Assembly: GCA_039555135.1 (NCBI GenBank)
Contig: CP114179.1
Location: forward strand, 1,178,001-1,242,000
Direction of reading: 5' to 3'
DNA from: Phycisphaeraceae bacterium D3-23
GTDB taxonomy: Bacteria > Planctomycetota > Phycisphaerae > Phycisphaerales > Phycisphaeraceae
DNA: 64,000 bases
The notes under the pieces are model-generated. The model made no database searches and was not told the origin of the DNA. It saw only the letters and a program-made list of their open reading frames with translations. Below are positions 25,336 to 33,422 of this stretch, piece by piece (positions within the stretch are counted from its first letter, which is position 1; each line of letters begins with the position of its first letter). Position numbers and translations under genes: made by a program.

Positions 25336-25358
25336 CAGTTCGAGGAGGTCGAACGCCC

Positions 25359-26177
25359 CTACCCCCCCGCGACTTCATGGCCGGTGGGTTGTTGGGGCTG
25401 GGCTTCGTCGCGGTCGCGCCAGAAGCGGACGGTGTCGGTCCAGCCGCGCGGCTTCTGGTACGGGGCGAACGTATAGACCTGCTGGTTCGCAAACACACTG
25501 CCGCCTTGGGCCTGGGACCAGTCCGCCCAGTCGCGCGGGTCGTGCCCCGCGTCGTGGCCGGTCAAGGTGACCAGTGACTTCTTCGCAGCGGCGATCACCG
25601 CGTAGTTGCGGTCCTCGAGTGCCCGGCTGAGCGCACCAAACACCGCCATCTCCGGGTACTGCCCCAGCGCATCGCAGGCCGCTTGGCGCACGTCGCTGTC
25701 GGGCTCGATCTCGTCGCTGGTCAGCGCCATCAACGCCTCGGCCGCGGGCGGGTGGTGGATCATCCGCAGGCCGTTGGCGGCGTTCCACCGGACCTGGGCG
25801 TTGTCGTCGCCGAGCATGACGACCAGCAGGTTCGCGTCTTCGACGCTGCCGTGCAGCCCGAGCGCCTGTGCGCACGCCGCGCGGACCGACGGGTCGGGGT
25901 CGTTATAGAACAGGCGGTAGGACCGGACGTACTCGTCCTCCCCGCCGAAGGGCGCGGCGCTGAGCCAGTTCATGCCTTCGCGCCGGTTGTCCGCATCGTC
26001 GCGGTCGAACATCATGCCCACCGCCTCCGACGGCGTCGGCGGCTGGGGGAAGACCGACGCGATCGCCGACCCCGGGTCCAGTTTGCCGTTGGTACAGCCC
26101 GTCGTCCCCACCAGCACTCCGGCGGCCAACGCGAGGCCAGAAGTGATCGCAGGGGCGAACAGTGCGATAGGATTCAT
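25359..26177 (-). CDS. Secreted HEAT-repeat protein, probable lipoprotein
   Basis: The roughly 272-residue protein has an N-terminal export signal (NPIALFAPAITSGLALAAGVLVG) ending at a Cys (TTGC) that may be lipidated, though the lipobox is imperfect. The body is made of HEAT-like helical repeats (DPDPSVRAACAQALGLHG, DDNAQVRWNAANGLRMIH, DSDVRQAACDALGQYPEM, DRNYAVIAAAKKSLVTLTG). The C-terminal tail is Pro/Gln-rich. HEAT repeats act as protein-binding scaffolds. The ATG at 26177 is preferred, with another at 26192. The protein binds an unknown partner in the periplasm. Confidence 0.75.
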   Translation of the reverse strand: MNPIALFAPAITSGLALAAGVLVGTTGCTNGKLDPGSAIASVFPQPPTPSEAVGMMFDRDDADNRREGMNWLSAAPFGGEDEYVRSYRLFYNDPDPSVRAACAQALGLHGSVEDANLLVVMLGDDNAQVRWNAANGLRMIHHPPAAEALMALTSDEIEPDSDVRQAACDALGQYPEMAVFGALSRALEDRNYAVIAAAKKSLVTLTGHDAGHDPRDWADWSQAQGGSVFANQQVYTFAPYQKPRGWTDTVRFWRDRDEAQPQQPTGHEVAGG

Positions 26178-26366
26178 TCGATGAGGTGCCATAGTGCTCG
26201 ATTTTATCGGTAGGGCTCCCGCCGTGTGCGGGCTGCACCCCTACGCGTCCCATCGGCCTGCCCCCCGCCCGGGCGTGAAGAATCGGCCCGCACCCCGCCA
26301 CCCAAACCTGTACCGCCCGACTTGCAGCCCCCGCGATCCTCATTACAATATGCGGCCCGGAACGAC

Positions 26367-26441
26367 GGCCCCTTCGTCTAGTCTGGTCTAGGACACTAGG
26401 TTTTCATCCTAGTAACACGGGTTCAAATCCCGTAGGGGTCA
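26367..26441 (+). tRNA. tRNA-Glu (anticodon TTC)
   Basis: The acceptor stem GGCCCCT (26367-26373) pairs with AGGGGTC (26434-26440). The anticodon stem CTAGG/CCTAG encloses the loop TTTTCAT with anticodon TTC, and the T arm is CGGGTTCAAATCCCG. The discriminator base is A and no CCA is encoded. The D loop is slightly longer than usual. Its 3' half overlaps the 3' end of the integrase gene on the other strand. Confidence 0.93.
26404..26441. other. Probable island attachment site (tRNA-Glu 3' half)
   Basis: The bases from the tRNA anticodon loop to its 3' end also encode the last dozen codons (TPTGFEPVLLG and stop) of the tyrosine recombinase on the minus strand. The 3' half of a tRNA next to an integrase gene is the classic location of an att core. 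A matching direct repeat, the other island end, was not seen in the window, so the far junction should lie beyond 64 kb or be decayed. Confidence 0.65.
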
Positions 26442-27702
26442 TAAGACGCCTCTCGCACTCACCTGCGTTGAGGCGTTTTTTCTTGAAATCCCCTGCATTT
26501 GAAGGGTTTTCGTCCTCTTGGCCTTGTTGACCGCTCTGTCCGTTTCGGGCCGTTTCCTGCAGCTTCTGCGTCGGATTCTGCGTCGCCTCGGATGTGCTGT
26601 TTTCCCCAGTGGCGCGTGCGAAATGCTCGTCTGTCAGCTGCAGGTAGTGCGTCGCCGCAATCGCCGCCGAGTTGCCGATCCATTTGCAGACCACATGGAT
26701 GGGGTACTGCTCCGCCAACTCGGTCTCCCGGGTGCTCCGCAGGTTCTGGAAGGTCTTGGGCCAGGGCTCCAGCCCGGCCCTGTGGATAATCCGGTGCATA
26801 TGCGTCCGCAGGTTGGTGCTTGATGAGCGGCAGGATGTCACCACATACTCCTCGCCCTCCCCCGCCTCCTCGAACGCCTCGAGCAGCAGCGGCCTAAGCT
26901 CGGGAAACAACGGGATCATCCGGCTGGCCCCGCCCTCATGGTGCTCGGTCTTCGGACTCGGTACCCGGATCCGGTTGTGCTCCCAGTTCACATCTTCCCA
27001 CTTGACCGCGATCACTTCCGAGGGGCATCGGAGGCCGCCGAATCGGGCCAGTGCAAAGATCAGACGCCATTGGATATCGGGGCAGGCCTCAAGCACCTTC
27101 TCCGACATCTCACGCGTGACAAAGAAGAAGCGGTCGTGATTGGCTCGGACCGAAGACACCATTCCAGCAAATGGATTCTTGTCGATCTGTCCACGCTTCA
27201 GAGCATCGTTGAAAAACTGCTTCGTTCGCCCGATGATCCGACGAGCCGTGTTGTCGGATAGCCCCCTACCGATCAGGTACTGTCTGAAGTCTTCTGCGTC
27301 CCCTGCGGAGATATCCCGCATCTGCCTACTCTCGTCAAAGTGTTCAAGCAGGTACCGCTTCGCCTGCTTTAGATTCGTCCGCGTTCCGGTTTTGATGTCC
27401 TTGCGGCCATCAATGTACGCATCAATGTAACTGCCTAAAGCATCGTAGGCCTTTGGCTTGACCAGCCCGACAGCGGCCAGCTTCTCGTACATCACCTTGT
27501 CGAGCTGCTTCAACCAAAGCGATGTCTCCTGGGACAAAGGAGCCCCGGTGATACTCGCACTGAGAAGCTCATTGACTTTGACCTTGACCGACTCAGAATG
27601 CCTGAGTGACACTTTGCCAAGCCGTAGTGTCTTGCGCTTGCCAGCCGCGTCCGTGAACTGGATACGCCGCCTGCCATTGGGATCGTTTGCAATGCTCGCC
27701 AT
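26404..27702 (-). CDS. Tyrosine recombinase (integrase), intact
   Basis: This 432-residue phage-type integrase has an N-terminal arm-binding region (about 1-70) and a core-binding SAM-like domain (about 90-180; LKQAKRYLLEHFDES). The catalytic domain follows (about 190-370). Seen there are the first Arg in ARFGGLRCPSE, the second Arg block LRSTRETEL, GNSAAIAATHYLQL with the nucleophile Tyr, and a divergent box II His position. The C-terminal 60 residues are polar and low in complexity, and the last dozen are encoded by tRNA-Glu DNA. The enzyme should integrate and excise the element to its right in this view. A close relative, broken, follows upstream. Confidence 0.9.
   Translation of the reverse strand: MASIANDPNGRRRIQFTDAAGKRKTLRLGKVSLRHSESVKVKVNELLSASITGAPLSQETSLWLKQLDKVMYEKLAAVGLVKPKAYDALGSYIDAYIDGRKDIKTGTRTNLKQAKRYLLEHFDESRQMRDISAGDAEDFRQYLIGRGLSDNTARRIIGRTKQFFNDALKRGQIDKNPFAGMVSSVRANHDRFFFVTREMSEKVLEACPDIQWRLIFALARFGGLRCPSEVIAVKWEDVNWEHNRIRVPSPKTEHHEGGASRMIPLFPELRPLLLEAFEEAGEGEEYVVTSCRSSSTNLRTHMHRIIHRAGLEPWPKTFQNLRSTRETELAEQYPIHVVCKWIGNSAAIAATHYLQLTDEHFARATGENSTSEATQNPTQKLQETARNGQSGQQGQEDENPSNAGDFKKKRLNAGECERRLMTPTGFEPVLLG
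26446..26482 (+). terminator. Rho-independent terminator of tRNA-Glu
   Basis: The stem ACGCCTC (26446-26452) / GAGGCGT (26470-26476) is followed by six thymines, directly behind the tRNA. It lies inside the 3' coding part of the integrase on the opposite strand. Confidence 0.8.
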
Positions 27703-27715
27703 GCCGTGTTCCTTT

Positions 27716-28738
27716 CTAAGACGCCAGAGTCACCAAGTGGCCCCGCGATTGTTGTGTCGCTACTTCGATTTCGGTCCAGTATGGCCCATCACTTACGGCT
27801 TCTTGCAACTCGCAAGGAGCCGTTTTTTCTTGCAAGTTCTCGCAGTCAGCAGCACTTACAACCGCGCTGTGATTTTCGGTGCGGATAGCTTTCGGACCGT
27901 TTCCAGTCGTTTCGTGCAACTGCTGCGCCGCATTTTGCGCCGCCTGTGCCATGTGGTCCTCGGTCACCTGCAGGTAGTGCTTAGCGGCCACCGCAACACT
28001 GTTCCCGATCCACTTCGACGCCACGTGGGCGGGGTACTGGTCGGCAAGCTCGGTCTCGCGTGTGCTCCGGAGGTTCTGCCACAGCTTCGGCCACGGCTCT
28101 AAGCTGGCTCGTCCTATGATCCGCAACAGCTGGGTCCGCAGATTCGCGGTGGAGTCGCGTTTGGTCGGTAAGTAGTAGACCTGGCCGGGCTCGGCCAGCT
28201 CGAATGACTCACGCAAGAAGGGCAGAAGCTCGGGGAAGATTGGCACGACGCGCGTACCTTGCCCGTCGTGGTGCTCGGTCTTGGGGCTGGTTACGGTAAA
28301 ACGATTCTTGTCCCAGTCGATGTCCGCCCAGCGCAGTCGTGTCGTCTCCGAAGGGACACGGAGACCGCCATACCGGGCCAATGCAAACAGCAGCCGCCAT
28401 TCGGCGTTCGGGCACGCGTCGATCACCGATGCGGCATCCTCTCGCGTGACATAGTGGTAGCGGTCCGGGTTCGACTTCACGATCGCAGGAAGATCACTGA
28501 ACGGGTTGTCCGGGATGAGGCGTGACCGGACTGCGGCGGTGAAGAACTGCTTCGCGACGCCGCAGCTCTTGCGGATCGTATTCTCGGCCAACTCGCGTTC
28601 GAGGAGTGCGAGACGCTACGCATCAGCGTCACCGGGGGAAACATCTCGCTGGGGCTTGTCCTCGCCGAAGAGATCGACCAGGTTTCGACGGACGCGCATG
28701 TAGACCGTTCGCGTACTCGGATGCATAGGATCCGGCAT
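27716..28738 (-). pseudogene. Second tyrosine recombinase, truncated and interrupted by a stop
   Basis: The catalytic domain is complete (ALARYGGLRVPSE, LRSTRETEL, GNSVAVAAKHYLQV) and is plainly related to the neighbouring integrase. Upstream, the reading frame continues through PSTRTVYMRVRRNLVDLFGE and VSPGDADA, typical core-binding sequence. It then meets TAG at 28618-28616, where relatives would be expected to have Trp (TGG), before RLALLERELAENTIRKSC. A TGA precedes 28738, so the N-terminal 80-90 residues are missing. Two independent lesions mean no functional enzyme. A TTG-started remnant of 291 residues could still be made. Confidence 0.85.
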
Positions 28739-28789
28739 TCAAGGGAATGGGCGTAAACTAACAATATGGCAAGCTGAAGTAGGCATTGA

Positions 28790-28811
28790 CTGCGTCGGAT
28801 TCTGCGTCGCC
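28790..28811. repeat. 22-base copy of integrase 3'-coding sequence
   Basis: A 22-base sequence here is identical to 26566-26587, which encodes the TQNPTQ segment of the intact integrase. It lies just upstream of the broken second integrase and seems to be the leftover 3' end of a further, lost integrase gene. Confidence 0.65.
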
Positions 28812-29097
28812 CCGTTCAAAGCTTGTCATTTTCTGCAGGATCAATGCCCCTGTTCGGACCCCGGCCTGGTTCGCGAGTATCGATGCTTTATCACTTCAAC
28901 TCGAGCAATGCCGCGGCTTCGTTGATAGCCCTGAGGTGGACCAAGGACGGGGGCAAGACCAAAGAGGTAAGTCTTGATTCATGCCAGCCAACCTTAGTCT
29001 GCCGGTATGACTTAGCGGTTGACTGCCCATTCCCTGATACAGACGCTTCGTGCTGTAGGGGCAGGTGAAAATGGGGATGCCCCGCGTTGCTGGGGCG
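28812..29097. other. Gap without recognisable gene
   Basis: This stretch follows the integrase remnant. I see only short overlapping frames with no family likeness and no tRNA or clear hairpin. It is probably decayed integrase-associated DNA. Confidence 0.5.
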
Positions 29098-29619
29098 TCA
29101 CGACTTGGATTCTGACTCGACAAAGAGCCGCTTTGACCGCCATGTCATAATGCCGACTGCCACGACCGCCACCGCGCCTAACACATACTCCGTCTGATGC
29201 GCCAGTGCTACCGCCATCAGCCGACGGTCGTGCTCAAAACTTGCCCCTCGGCTGTCATCCGGGATCAACCCTGCAAAAACGTACACCCCGACCACGATCG
29301 TGATCATGATCACCCACAAAACGACGCACGCGACCACCACCCACCGCAAGATGCACCCGGGTGCCAGTGGTACTTGGCGGCGGTGATTGATGAACCCCAG
29401 GGCCGCGCCGCCAAGCGCCCCGAACCACCACGACGCCCCGACCCCCCAGATGATCGCCAGCACTATCGGATTTTTCGTGTTCACTACTTGCGGATGATGG
29501 ATGGAGAAGTACTCCACAGCCACGTTGGCCGTCACTAGATCGAGCGCCACCCCTAACACGCAGGACAACAACATCGTCCCGACGACGATCTTCAGAAATC
29601 GGGCGATACCAATGCTCAT
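29098..29619 (-). CDS. Membrane protein, paralogue of the one at 14885-15466
   Basis: The 173-residue protein has four hydrophobic segments (about 8-28, 50-75, 88-112 and 140-160). The conserved VAVEYFSIHHPQVVN stretch after segment 1 and WGVGASWWFGALGGAAL in segment 2 align with the gene at 14885-15466. It lies on the island side of the integrase genes while its relative is in the core region. It may thus have been captured with the island or be a common family in the genome. The function is unknown. It ends in a short polar tail (SESKS). Confidence 0.7.
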   Translation of the reverse strand: MSIGIARFLKIVVGTMLLSCVLGVALDLVTANVAVEYFSIHHPQVVNTKNPIVLAIIWGVGASWWFGALGGAALGFINHRRQVPLAPGCILRWVVVACVVLWVIMITIVVGVYVFAGLIPDDSRGASFEHDRRLMAVALAHQTEYVLGAVAVVAVGIMTWRSKRLFVESESKS

Positions 29620-29711
29620 GGTCTTCTTCGGTGGAGCAGGTAGCCCCGCCTAGATTCCGGCAGGTCGGGTGCCAAGTCTGCCGTGATGAAACACCCACCC
29701 GCGTCCTCGCG

Positions 29712-30494
29712 CTACCTTCGGCGACGGCATGCGGTACACAGCAAGATGGCGGCAAACCCCGCAAGTGTCCCGGGCTCGGGAACACTGAGATCGGGAGGCG
29801 TTCCGTTGCCCCAGTTGCTGAGGACTAGATCTAGGTCTCCCCGCCCCACCTCACCATCACCCGACAGGTCACCTAATGACCAGGCGTCTGCGCCCACCGC
29901 TTCGCCCCAGTTCGCAAGTAGGACGTCGAGGTCGGCTGCGCCGACGTAGCCGTCGCCCGTGATGTCGCCGGCGAGCTGCGCGGCGAGGAGGCTCACGGCC
30001 CCGCTGATGAAGTCGCCGTCGATGAATCCGTTGCCGCCGATGGAGTACTTGCTTTCGTTGGGGGTCAGGTCCAGCGCGGCCGGGGCGTCGGGGGAGAAGG
30101 GTTGTTGCAGGACGAGGGTGACATCCACACCGTCGTCGTGGAAACTGCCGTCGAGGGAGACCTCGATCTGGGAGGTCTCGATAGTGACGACGAGGTCTTC
30201 CAGGCCGTGGGCGGTGTGCGGGACATCGAGCGCAGTGAAGACGCCGACGCCGTTCTCAAAATCGCCAGGGGTGTAGGTCCAGGTGAACTCGCCGGTCATC
30301 TGGCCGCCGCGGTCGGTGAAGACGTTGTCGAGCTCGAACGTGAGCACGTCGGCGTTGGCTATCGCAGAGGCTATGGCGCTCGAGGTAGCCAAGGCAGTGA
30401 CGAACAATAGAGACGCCTTTGTCTGCAACATCAGCTTCAGTTGCCAGATCCGTCGCAGGGTAAAACCAGTTTCCCGGCTTGTGGAAAATTGCAT
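29712..30494 (-). CDS. PEP-CTERM secreted protein with dockerin-like repeats
   Basis: The 260-residue exported protein has a signal peptide (about 25-48; ASLLFVTALATSSAIASAIA) and a beta-sandwich body. It then has two calcium-loop repeats of dockerin type, GDGYVGAADLDVLLANWG and GDGEVGRGDLDLVLSNWG. At the end are VPEPGT, a hydrophobic segment and CRRRR, the PEP-CTERM sorting signal recognised by exosortase. The ATG at 30494 is supported by an AAGGAG site six bases before it, giving a longer than usual signal region. The family is typical of planctomycetes. It may be a surface structural or adhesive protein. Confidence 0.88.
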   Translation of the reverse strand: MQFSTSRETGFTLRRIWQLKLMLQTKASLLFVTALATSSAIASAIANADVLTFELDNVFTDRGGQMTGEFTWTYTPGDFENGVGVFTALDVPHTAHGLEDLVVTIETSQIEVSLDGSFHDDGVDVTLVLQQPFSPDAPAALDLTPNESKYSIGGNGFIDGDFISGAVSLLAAQLAGDITGDGYVGAADLDVLLANWGEAVGADAWSLGDLSGDGEVGRGDLDLVLSNWGNGTPPDLSVPEPGTLAGFAAILLCTACRRRR

Positions 30495-30562
30495 ATGGAA
30501 CTCCTTTGTATGCCATCAAAAGGCCCAGCCTCAGTACCAAATCGGACTGAAGCCCATGCTAC

Positions 30563-31171
30563 CTATTCAACAGCCTCGTATCCTTCAGGCAGTGGTGACT
30601 CCTCACGTGCCCGGTCGAACCCGCGTTCGACGAACTGGCTCACGCCCTGGTGTGCGTGCTGGCGGATGAGCAAGACGACCTGCGGGTCGTCCGAAGTCTC
30701 GATGACGACCAGGCCGCCCGGTACATCCTCGATCTGGATCTTGATCTTGTCGGCGTGGCGGTGGATCTCTTGGAACAATGGGTCCCACCGTCTGACGGGC
30801 ATGCCCGCCTCCAGCCGTGCCGCCATCTGTCGGACGTGCAAACGAATCATTGCCGCGATTTCGGGGTCACTGCTGGTGGTGACTGAGCGGATGCCGCCGG
30901 GGATGTCCTCGACGGTCCGTTCGATATCGGTGTGGTTGGCTAGCAGTTCGTGGAAGACGTCGCGCGCCTGCCCCATGCCGTTGGGTCCCGGCTGTGCCGC
31001 GTCGTCGGGGTCCATGCCCGCGAAGGCCTCGGGCAGGACAGCTGGCTGTTCGGATGAGCCCGCGTTGGAATCGGCCGAGCCCGGCGCGTGCGGCGCTTCA
31101 TTGGGCTGTTGTGTCTGGCTACAGGCAGCTAACACGCCAAGCAGCGTGAGAGTCGTGAGCGTTCGGAACAT
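30563..31171 (-). CDS. Lipoprotein with an internal duplication
   Basis: The 202-residue protein starts with a lipoprotein signal, TLTLLGVLAAC, followed by a disordered spacer. Two related segments follow: VEDIPGGIRSVTTSSDPEIA with a helix to about residue 128, and IEDVPGGLVVIETSDDPQVV near the end. I know no function for the family. It ends the ArsR-YeeE-YeeE gene row (31 bases after the last YeeE gene), which suggests a part in handling sulfur compounds or metals outside the membrane. That is inferred from position only. Confidence 0.75.
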   Translation of the reverse strand: MFRTLTTLTLLGVLAACSQTQQPNEAPHAPGSADSNAGSSEQPAVLPEAFAGMDPDDAAQPGPNGMGQARDVFHELLANHTDIERTVEDIPGGIRSVTTSSDPEIAAMIRLHVRQMAARLEAGMPVRRWDPLFQEIHRHADKIKIQIEDVPGGLVVIETSDDPQVVLLIRQHAHQGVSQFVERGFDRAREESPLPEGYEAVE

Positions 31172-31202
31172 CGTACTTCTCCGTGAGGGTTAGGGATTTG
31201 CG

Positions 31203-31772
31203 TTATCCAGTAGTTGCGGATTCGCTGCGCCGGCGGAATATCAAGACCATCACCGCCGTGCCCAGCAGCAACGCGGCGACAAAGACCCATACGCTGAGGC
31301 CGGTGAGGTCGGCGAAGCTGACCTTGCCCAGTGATCCGATCGGTTGCACGACACGGCTGATCCAGGGGGAGGCCTCTGCAAAGATTGCCGCGCCGACCAA
31401 CATGCCCAGGACGCCGGGCACCGCGTCTTTCGCGCCGTCGCCGATCGCCGCGACCCCCGTGCCCGGGCAGTAGCCCAGCACCGCCATCCCGACGCCGAAG
31501 ATCAGCCCGCCAGCGAGGTTGGCGACGACATGTGCCGCCTTGATGTGCAGCGTATCGATCATCCCAAGCTGCAGCATGCCGTAGATGCCCACGGCTCCGA
31601 CAGCCACCGCGGTGAGCATGACCTTCAGGACGGTGAAGTCGCGGAGTAGGAACTGGCCCACGATGGTTTCGTAGCGCGTGACTTTGCCCTTCTGGAGGAG
31701 GAACCCAAAGACTAGGCCGGTCAGCCCGCCGAGAAGTAGTGTCGTCCAATCAGCAAACATGGGGTTGTACAT
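31203..31772 (-). CDS. YeeE/YedE family transporter, half 2
   Basis: The 189-residue membrane protein has about five hydrophobic segments and the family motif VLGYCPGTGVAAIGDG with a conserved Cys. YeeE (TsuA) imports thiosulfate through a chain of cysteines. In this short form two genes make up the equivalent of one long protein. The partner is the preceding gene at 31829-32386, which carries the other Cys motif. It probably transports a sulfur species and lies under ArsR-type control. Confidence 0.88.
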   Translation of the reverse strand: MYNPMFADWTTLLLGGLTGLVFGFLLQKGKVTRYETIVGQFLLRDFTVLKVMLTAVAVGAVGIYGMLQLGMIDTLHIKAAHVVANLAGGLIFGVGMAVLGYCPGTGVAAIGDGAKDAVPGVLGMLVGAAIFAEASPWISRVVQPIGSLGKVSFADLTGLSVWVFVAALLLGTAVMVLIFRRRSESATTG

Positions 31773-31828
31773 GGTGGGGCCTCGAAACTGTGTATGGGGA
31801 CAGAGTTGTGAGTATTGGTCGGGCGTGG

Positions 31829-32386
31829 TTACGAACTACGCCGTCGTCGGAAAATGAGGAGGGCCGTGGCGATACCCCCTGCGAACATCGCGCCCAGGAA
31901 TAGGTAGGAGGACACGGCGAGTTGGAGCCCGCCGGAGATGCCGTGGCCGGAGGTGCAGCCGCCGGCCATGCGGGCCCCGAAGAGCAACAGGACCCCGCCG
32001 AGGAACGCCCCAGCGTAGCGGCGGGTGCGCGACGGGCCGAACCGTGCGGCCCAGGTCGGGGGCACCGCCTGGGGAGCTGCGACACGGCCCAGCTTCCGCG
32101 CCAAAAACGCCCCAACAACCAGCATGACCACGAGCGCAAACTGCCACTCGAACACAGGATTCACCTTGTTCGCCGACGAGACGAGGTACTTGGCGAAGTA
32201 GGCGTTCGATTCCACATGCTCCTGCGCGACGACGCCCTCGACCGCTCCGGCCGCGCGGACCATCGTCGTCGAGGTGCCCAGTGCCTTGTCCATGAACCCG
32301 AAGGTCACCCAGGACAACACCCCGATCCCGACGCCGACGACGTAGGGGGACCAGCTCGGCTTGGTGAGTTGACAGCTCCATTTCAT
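31829..32386 (-). CDS. YeeE/YedE family transporter, half 1
   Basis: The 185-residue membrane protein carries the GARMAGGCTSGHGISGG motif with the Cys that passes sulfur substrates in YeeE proteins. It has four to five membrane segments ending in FRRRRSS. It is translated 58 bases after the ArsR-type regulator and 57 bases before the second half. Split YeeE pairs controlled by BigR/SoxR-like ArsR proteins are common in bacteria that detoxify or import sulfide, thiosulfate or polysulfide. The exact substrate is inferred. Confidence 0.88.
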   Translation of the reverse strand: MKWSCQLTKPSWSPYVVGVGIGVLSWVTFGFMDKALGTSTTMVRAAGAVEGVVAQEHVESNAYFAKYLVSSANKVNPVFEWQFALVVMLVVGAFLARKLGRVAAPQAVPPTWAARFGPSRTRRYAGAFLGGVLLLFGARMAGGCTSGHGISGGLQLAVSSYLFLGAMFAGGIATALLIFRRRRSS

Positions 32387-32412
32387 GGCGGGCTCCTTTA
32401 TGTGTGTTTATC

Positions 32413-32430
32413 TAGATTGTTTGATATCTA
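32413..32430. promoter_or_regulatory. Candidate operator between arsR-type gene and yeeE pair
   Basis: TAGAT-N8-ATCTA is an inverted repeat in an AT-rich patch containing TTGATAT, just upstream of the first YeeE start. The same TTGATAT core appears in the patch upstream of the regulator gene, so both are plausible binding sites of the encoded ArsR-type repressor. Confidence 0.45.
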
Positions 32431-32443
32431 TGGGCAAAAAACA

Positions 32444-32752
32444 TCAGCCGAACCGCCCCTCGACACAGGCCATCAGGTCCGCGAGGTGCGGCTCGGCCAC
32501 GCTGTAATAAGTGCGTCGGCCGTCCCGCTGGGACTCCAGCAACCCGCACCGCTGCATCAGCCGGAGGTGCGTCGAGGCGGCATGGGGGACGATCTCACAG
32601 GCCTCGGCCAACTCCCCCACCGTGTAGTCGCCCCGCAATAGAAGCTGGATCATGCGGAGCCGGTGCGGGTGGGCCACCACCTTCAGGCACGCCGCCGCCT
32701 CTTCAAGTGCGGTCATGTCCAGGAGGGCGGGCTGTCGTGTGCGTCGTGCCAT
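32444..32752 (-). CDS. ArsR-family transcriptional repressor
   Basis: The 102-residue protein is a winged-helix dimer. KVVAHPHRLRMIQLLLRGDYTVGEL leads to the recognition helix region (CEIVPHAASTHLRLMQRCGLL), then the wing (SQRDGRRTYYSV). Two cysteines (Cys23 in AAACLKV and the one in LAEACEIV), with further ones near the end, could form a redox switch as in BigR/SqrR rather than the metal CxC of ArsR. It heads the row with the two YeeE genes and lipoprotein, and probably represses them until a sulfur or oxidant signal appears. Confidence 0.85.
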   Translation of the reverse strand: MARRTRQPALLDMTALEEAAACLKVVAHPHRLRMIQLLLRGDYTVGELAEACEIVPHAASTHLRLMQRCGLLESQRDGRRTYYSVAEPHLADLMACVEGRFG

Positions 32753-32768
32753 GCCCTCATAATATCTT

Positions 32769-32787
32769 ATTGTCTTGATATGTCAAT
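32769..32787. promoter_or_regulatory. Candidate operator upstream of the ArsR-type gene
   Basis: ATTG-N11-CAAT with a nested TTGA-TATG-TCAA palindrome (32775-32786) lies 17 bases upstream of the regulator start. It shares TTGATAT with the site at 32413-32430, as expected for autoregulation. Confidence 0.45.
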
Positions 32788-33162
32788 AGATGGAGGTCAC
32801 ATTTCTAAACGCCGCTCACCCAACGATGCCGCGGCGAGAGCATGAGGCCACCCGCAACAACAAGATCAACATCGAACTGGGAGCCGAACCGACCGGTAAC
32901 AGTTAGCAGCACTTGATGAGGGCGTCGGGATTCAGACTCCTCCGGAGATCGGTCGGGGTGGGGGCAGGTCTTCGTACGATGCCGTTTCTCGCCAATCAGA
33001 TCGGCGCAACGCTCACCGTGAGGCCCGCTGCAGGCGGCCGCAGCATGGCGCCTGGGTGTACCAGAACCGAGCGGATCGGGACGACGCCTCGGCAAACCAG
33101 ACGCCGAATCCGACCAGGGGCTTCGGAATCACCGGTACGCCGCACATTGACGCCAAGTCCGG
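32788..33162. other. Gap without recognisable gene
   Basis: About 375 bases lie between the ArsR-type gene and the thioredoxin-like gene. Several short frames exist on both strands but none resembles a known family. It may hold decayed sequence from island assembly. Confidence 0.5.
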
Positions 33163-33399
33163 TTATCCCATAAGCAGAGACTTGATCGCATCGACATCGA
33201 GAACCTTTCCCGTGGCTCTAACCTGTCCATCGACCACGAGCGCCGGAGTCATCATGACACCCAGTTTGGTGATCTCCATGACGTCCGTGACCTTCTCGAT
33301 CTCGTAGTCCAGGCCAAGTTGTTCGGCGGCGGCTCTGGTGTTAACGGTTAGTTTCTGGCACTTGGGGCAGCCCGAGCCGAGGATTTGTATCTTTTTCAT
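33163..33399 (-). CDS. Small thioredoxin-like redox protein
   Basis: The 78-residue protein is of the MTH895/TM0996 type, glutaredoxin-sized with the motif GSGCPKCQKL. The cis-Pro region reads VMMTPALVVDG. Such proteins often accompany ArsP-type permeases and metal genes and may deliver electrons or bind soft metals. The ATG at 33399 is chosen by the MKKIQILGSGC start; the open frame further upstream is a shadow. It follows the permease gene by 23 bases and is likely cotranscribed. Confidence 0.9.
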   Translation of the reverse strand: MKKIQILGSGCPKCQKLTVNTRAAAEQLGLDYEIEKVTDVMEITKLGVMMTPALVVDGQVRATGKVLDVDAIKSLLMG

Positions 33400-33422
33400 G
33401 TTGCTGTCTCCGTACGGGGTGA

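Noticed and set aside
28896-29123. 75-residue minus-strand frame in the integrase-proximal gap
   Set aside because: No start signal, no likeness to any family; probably chance.
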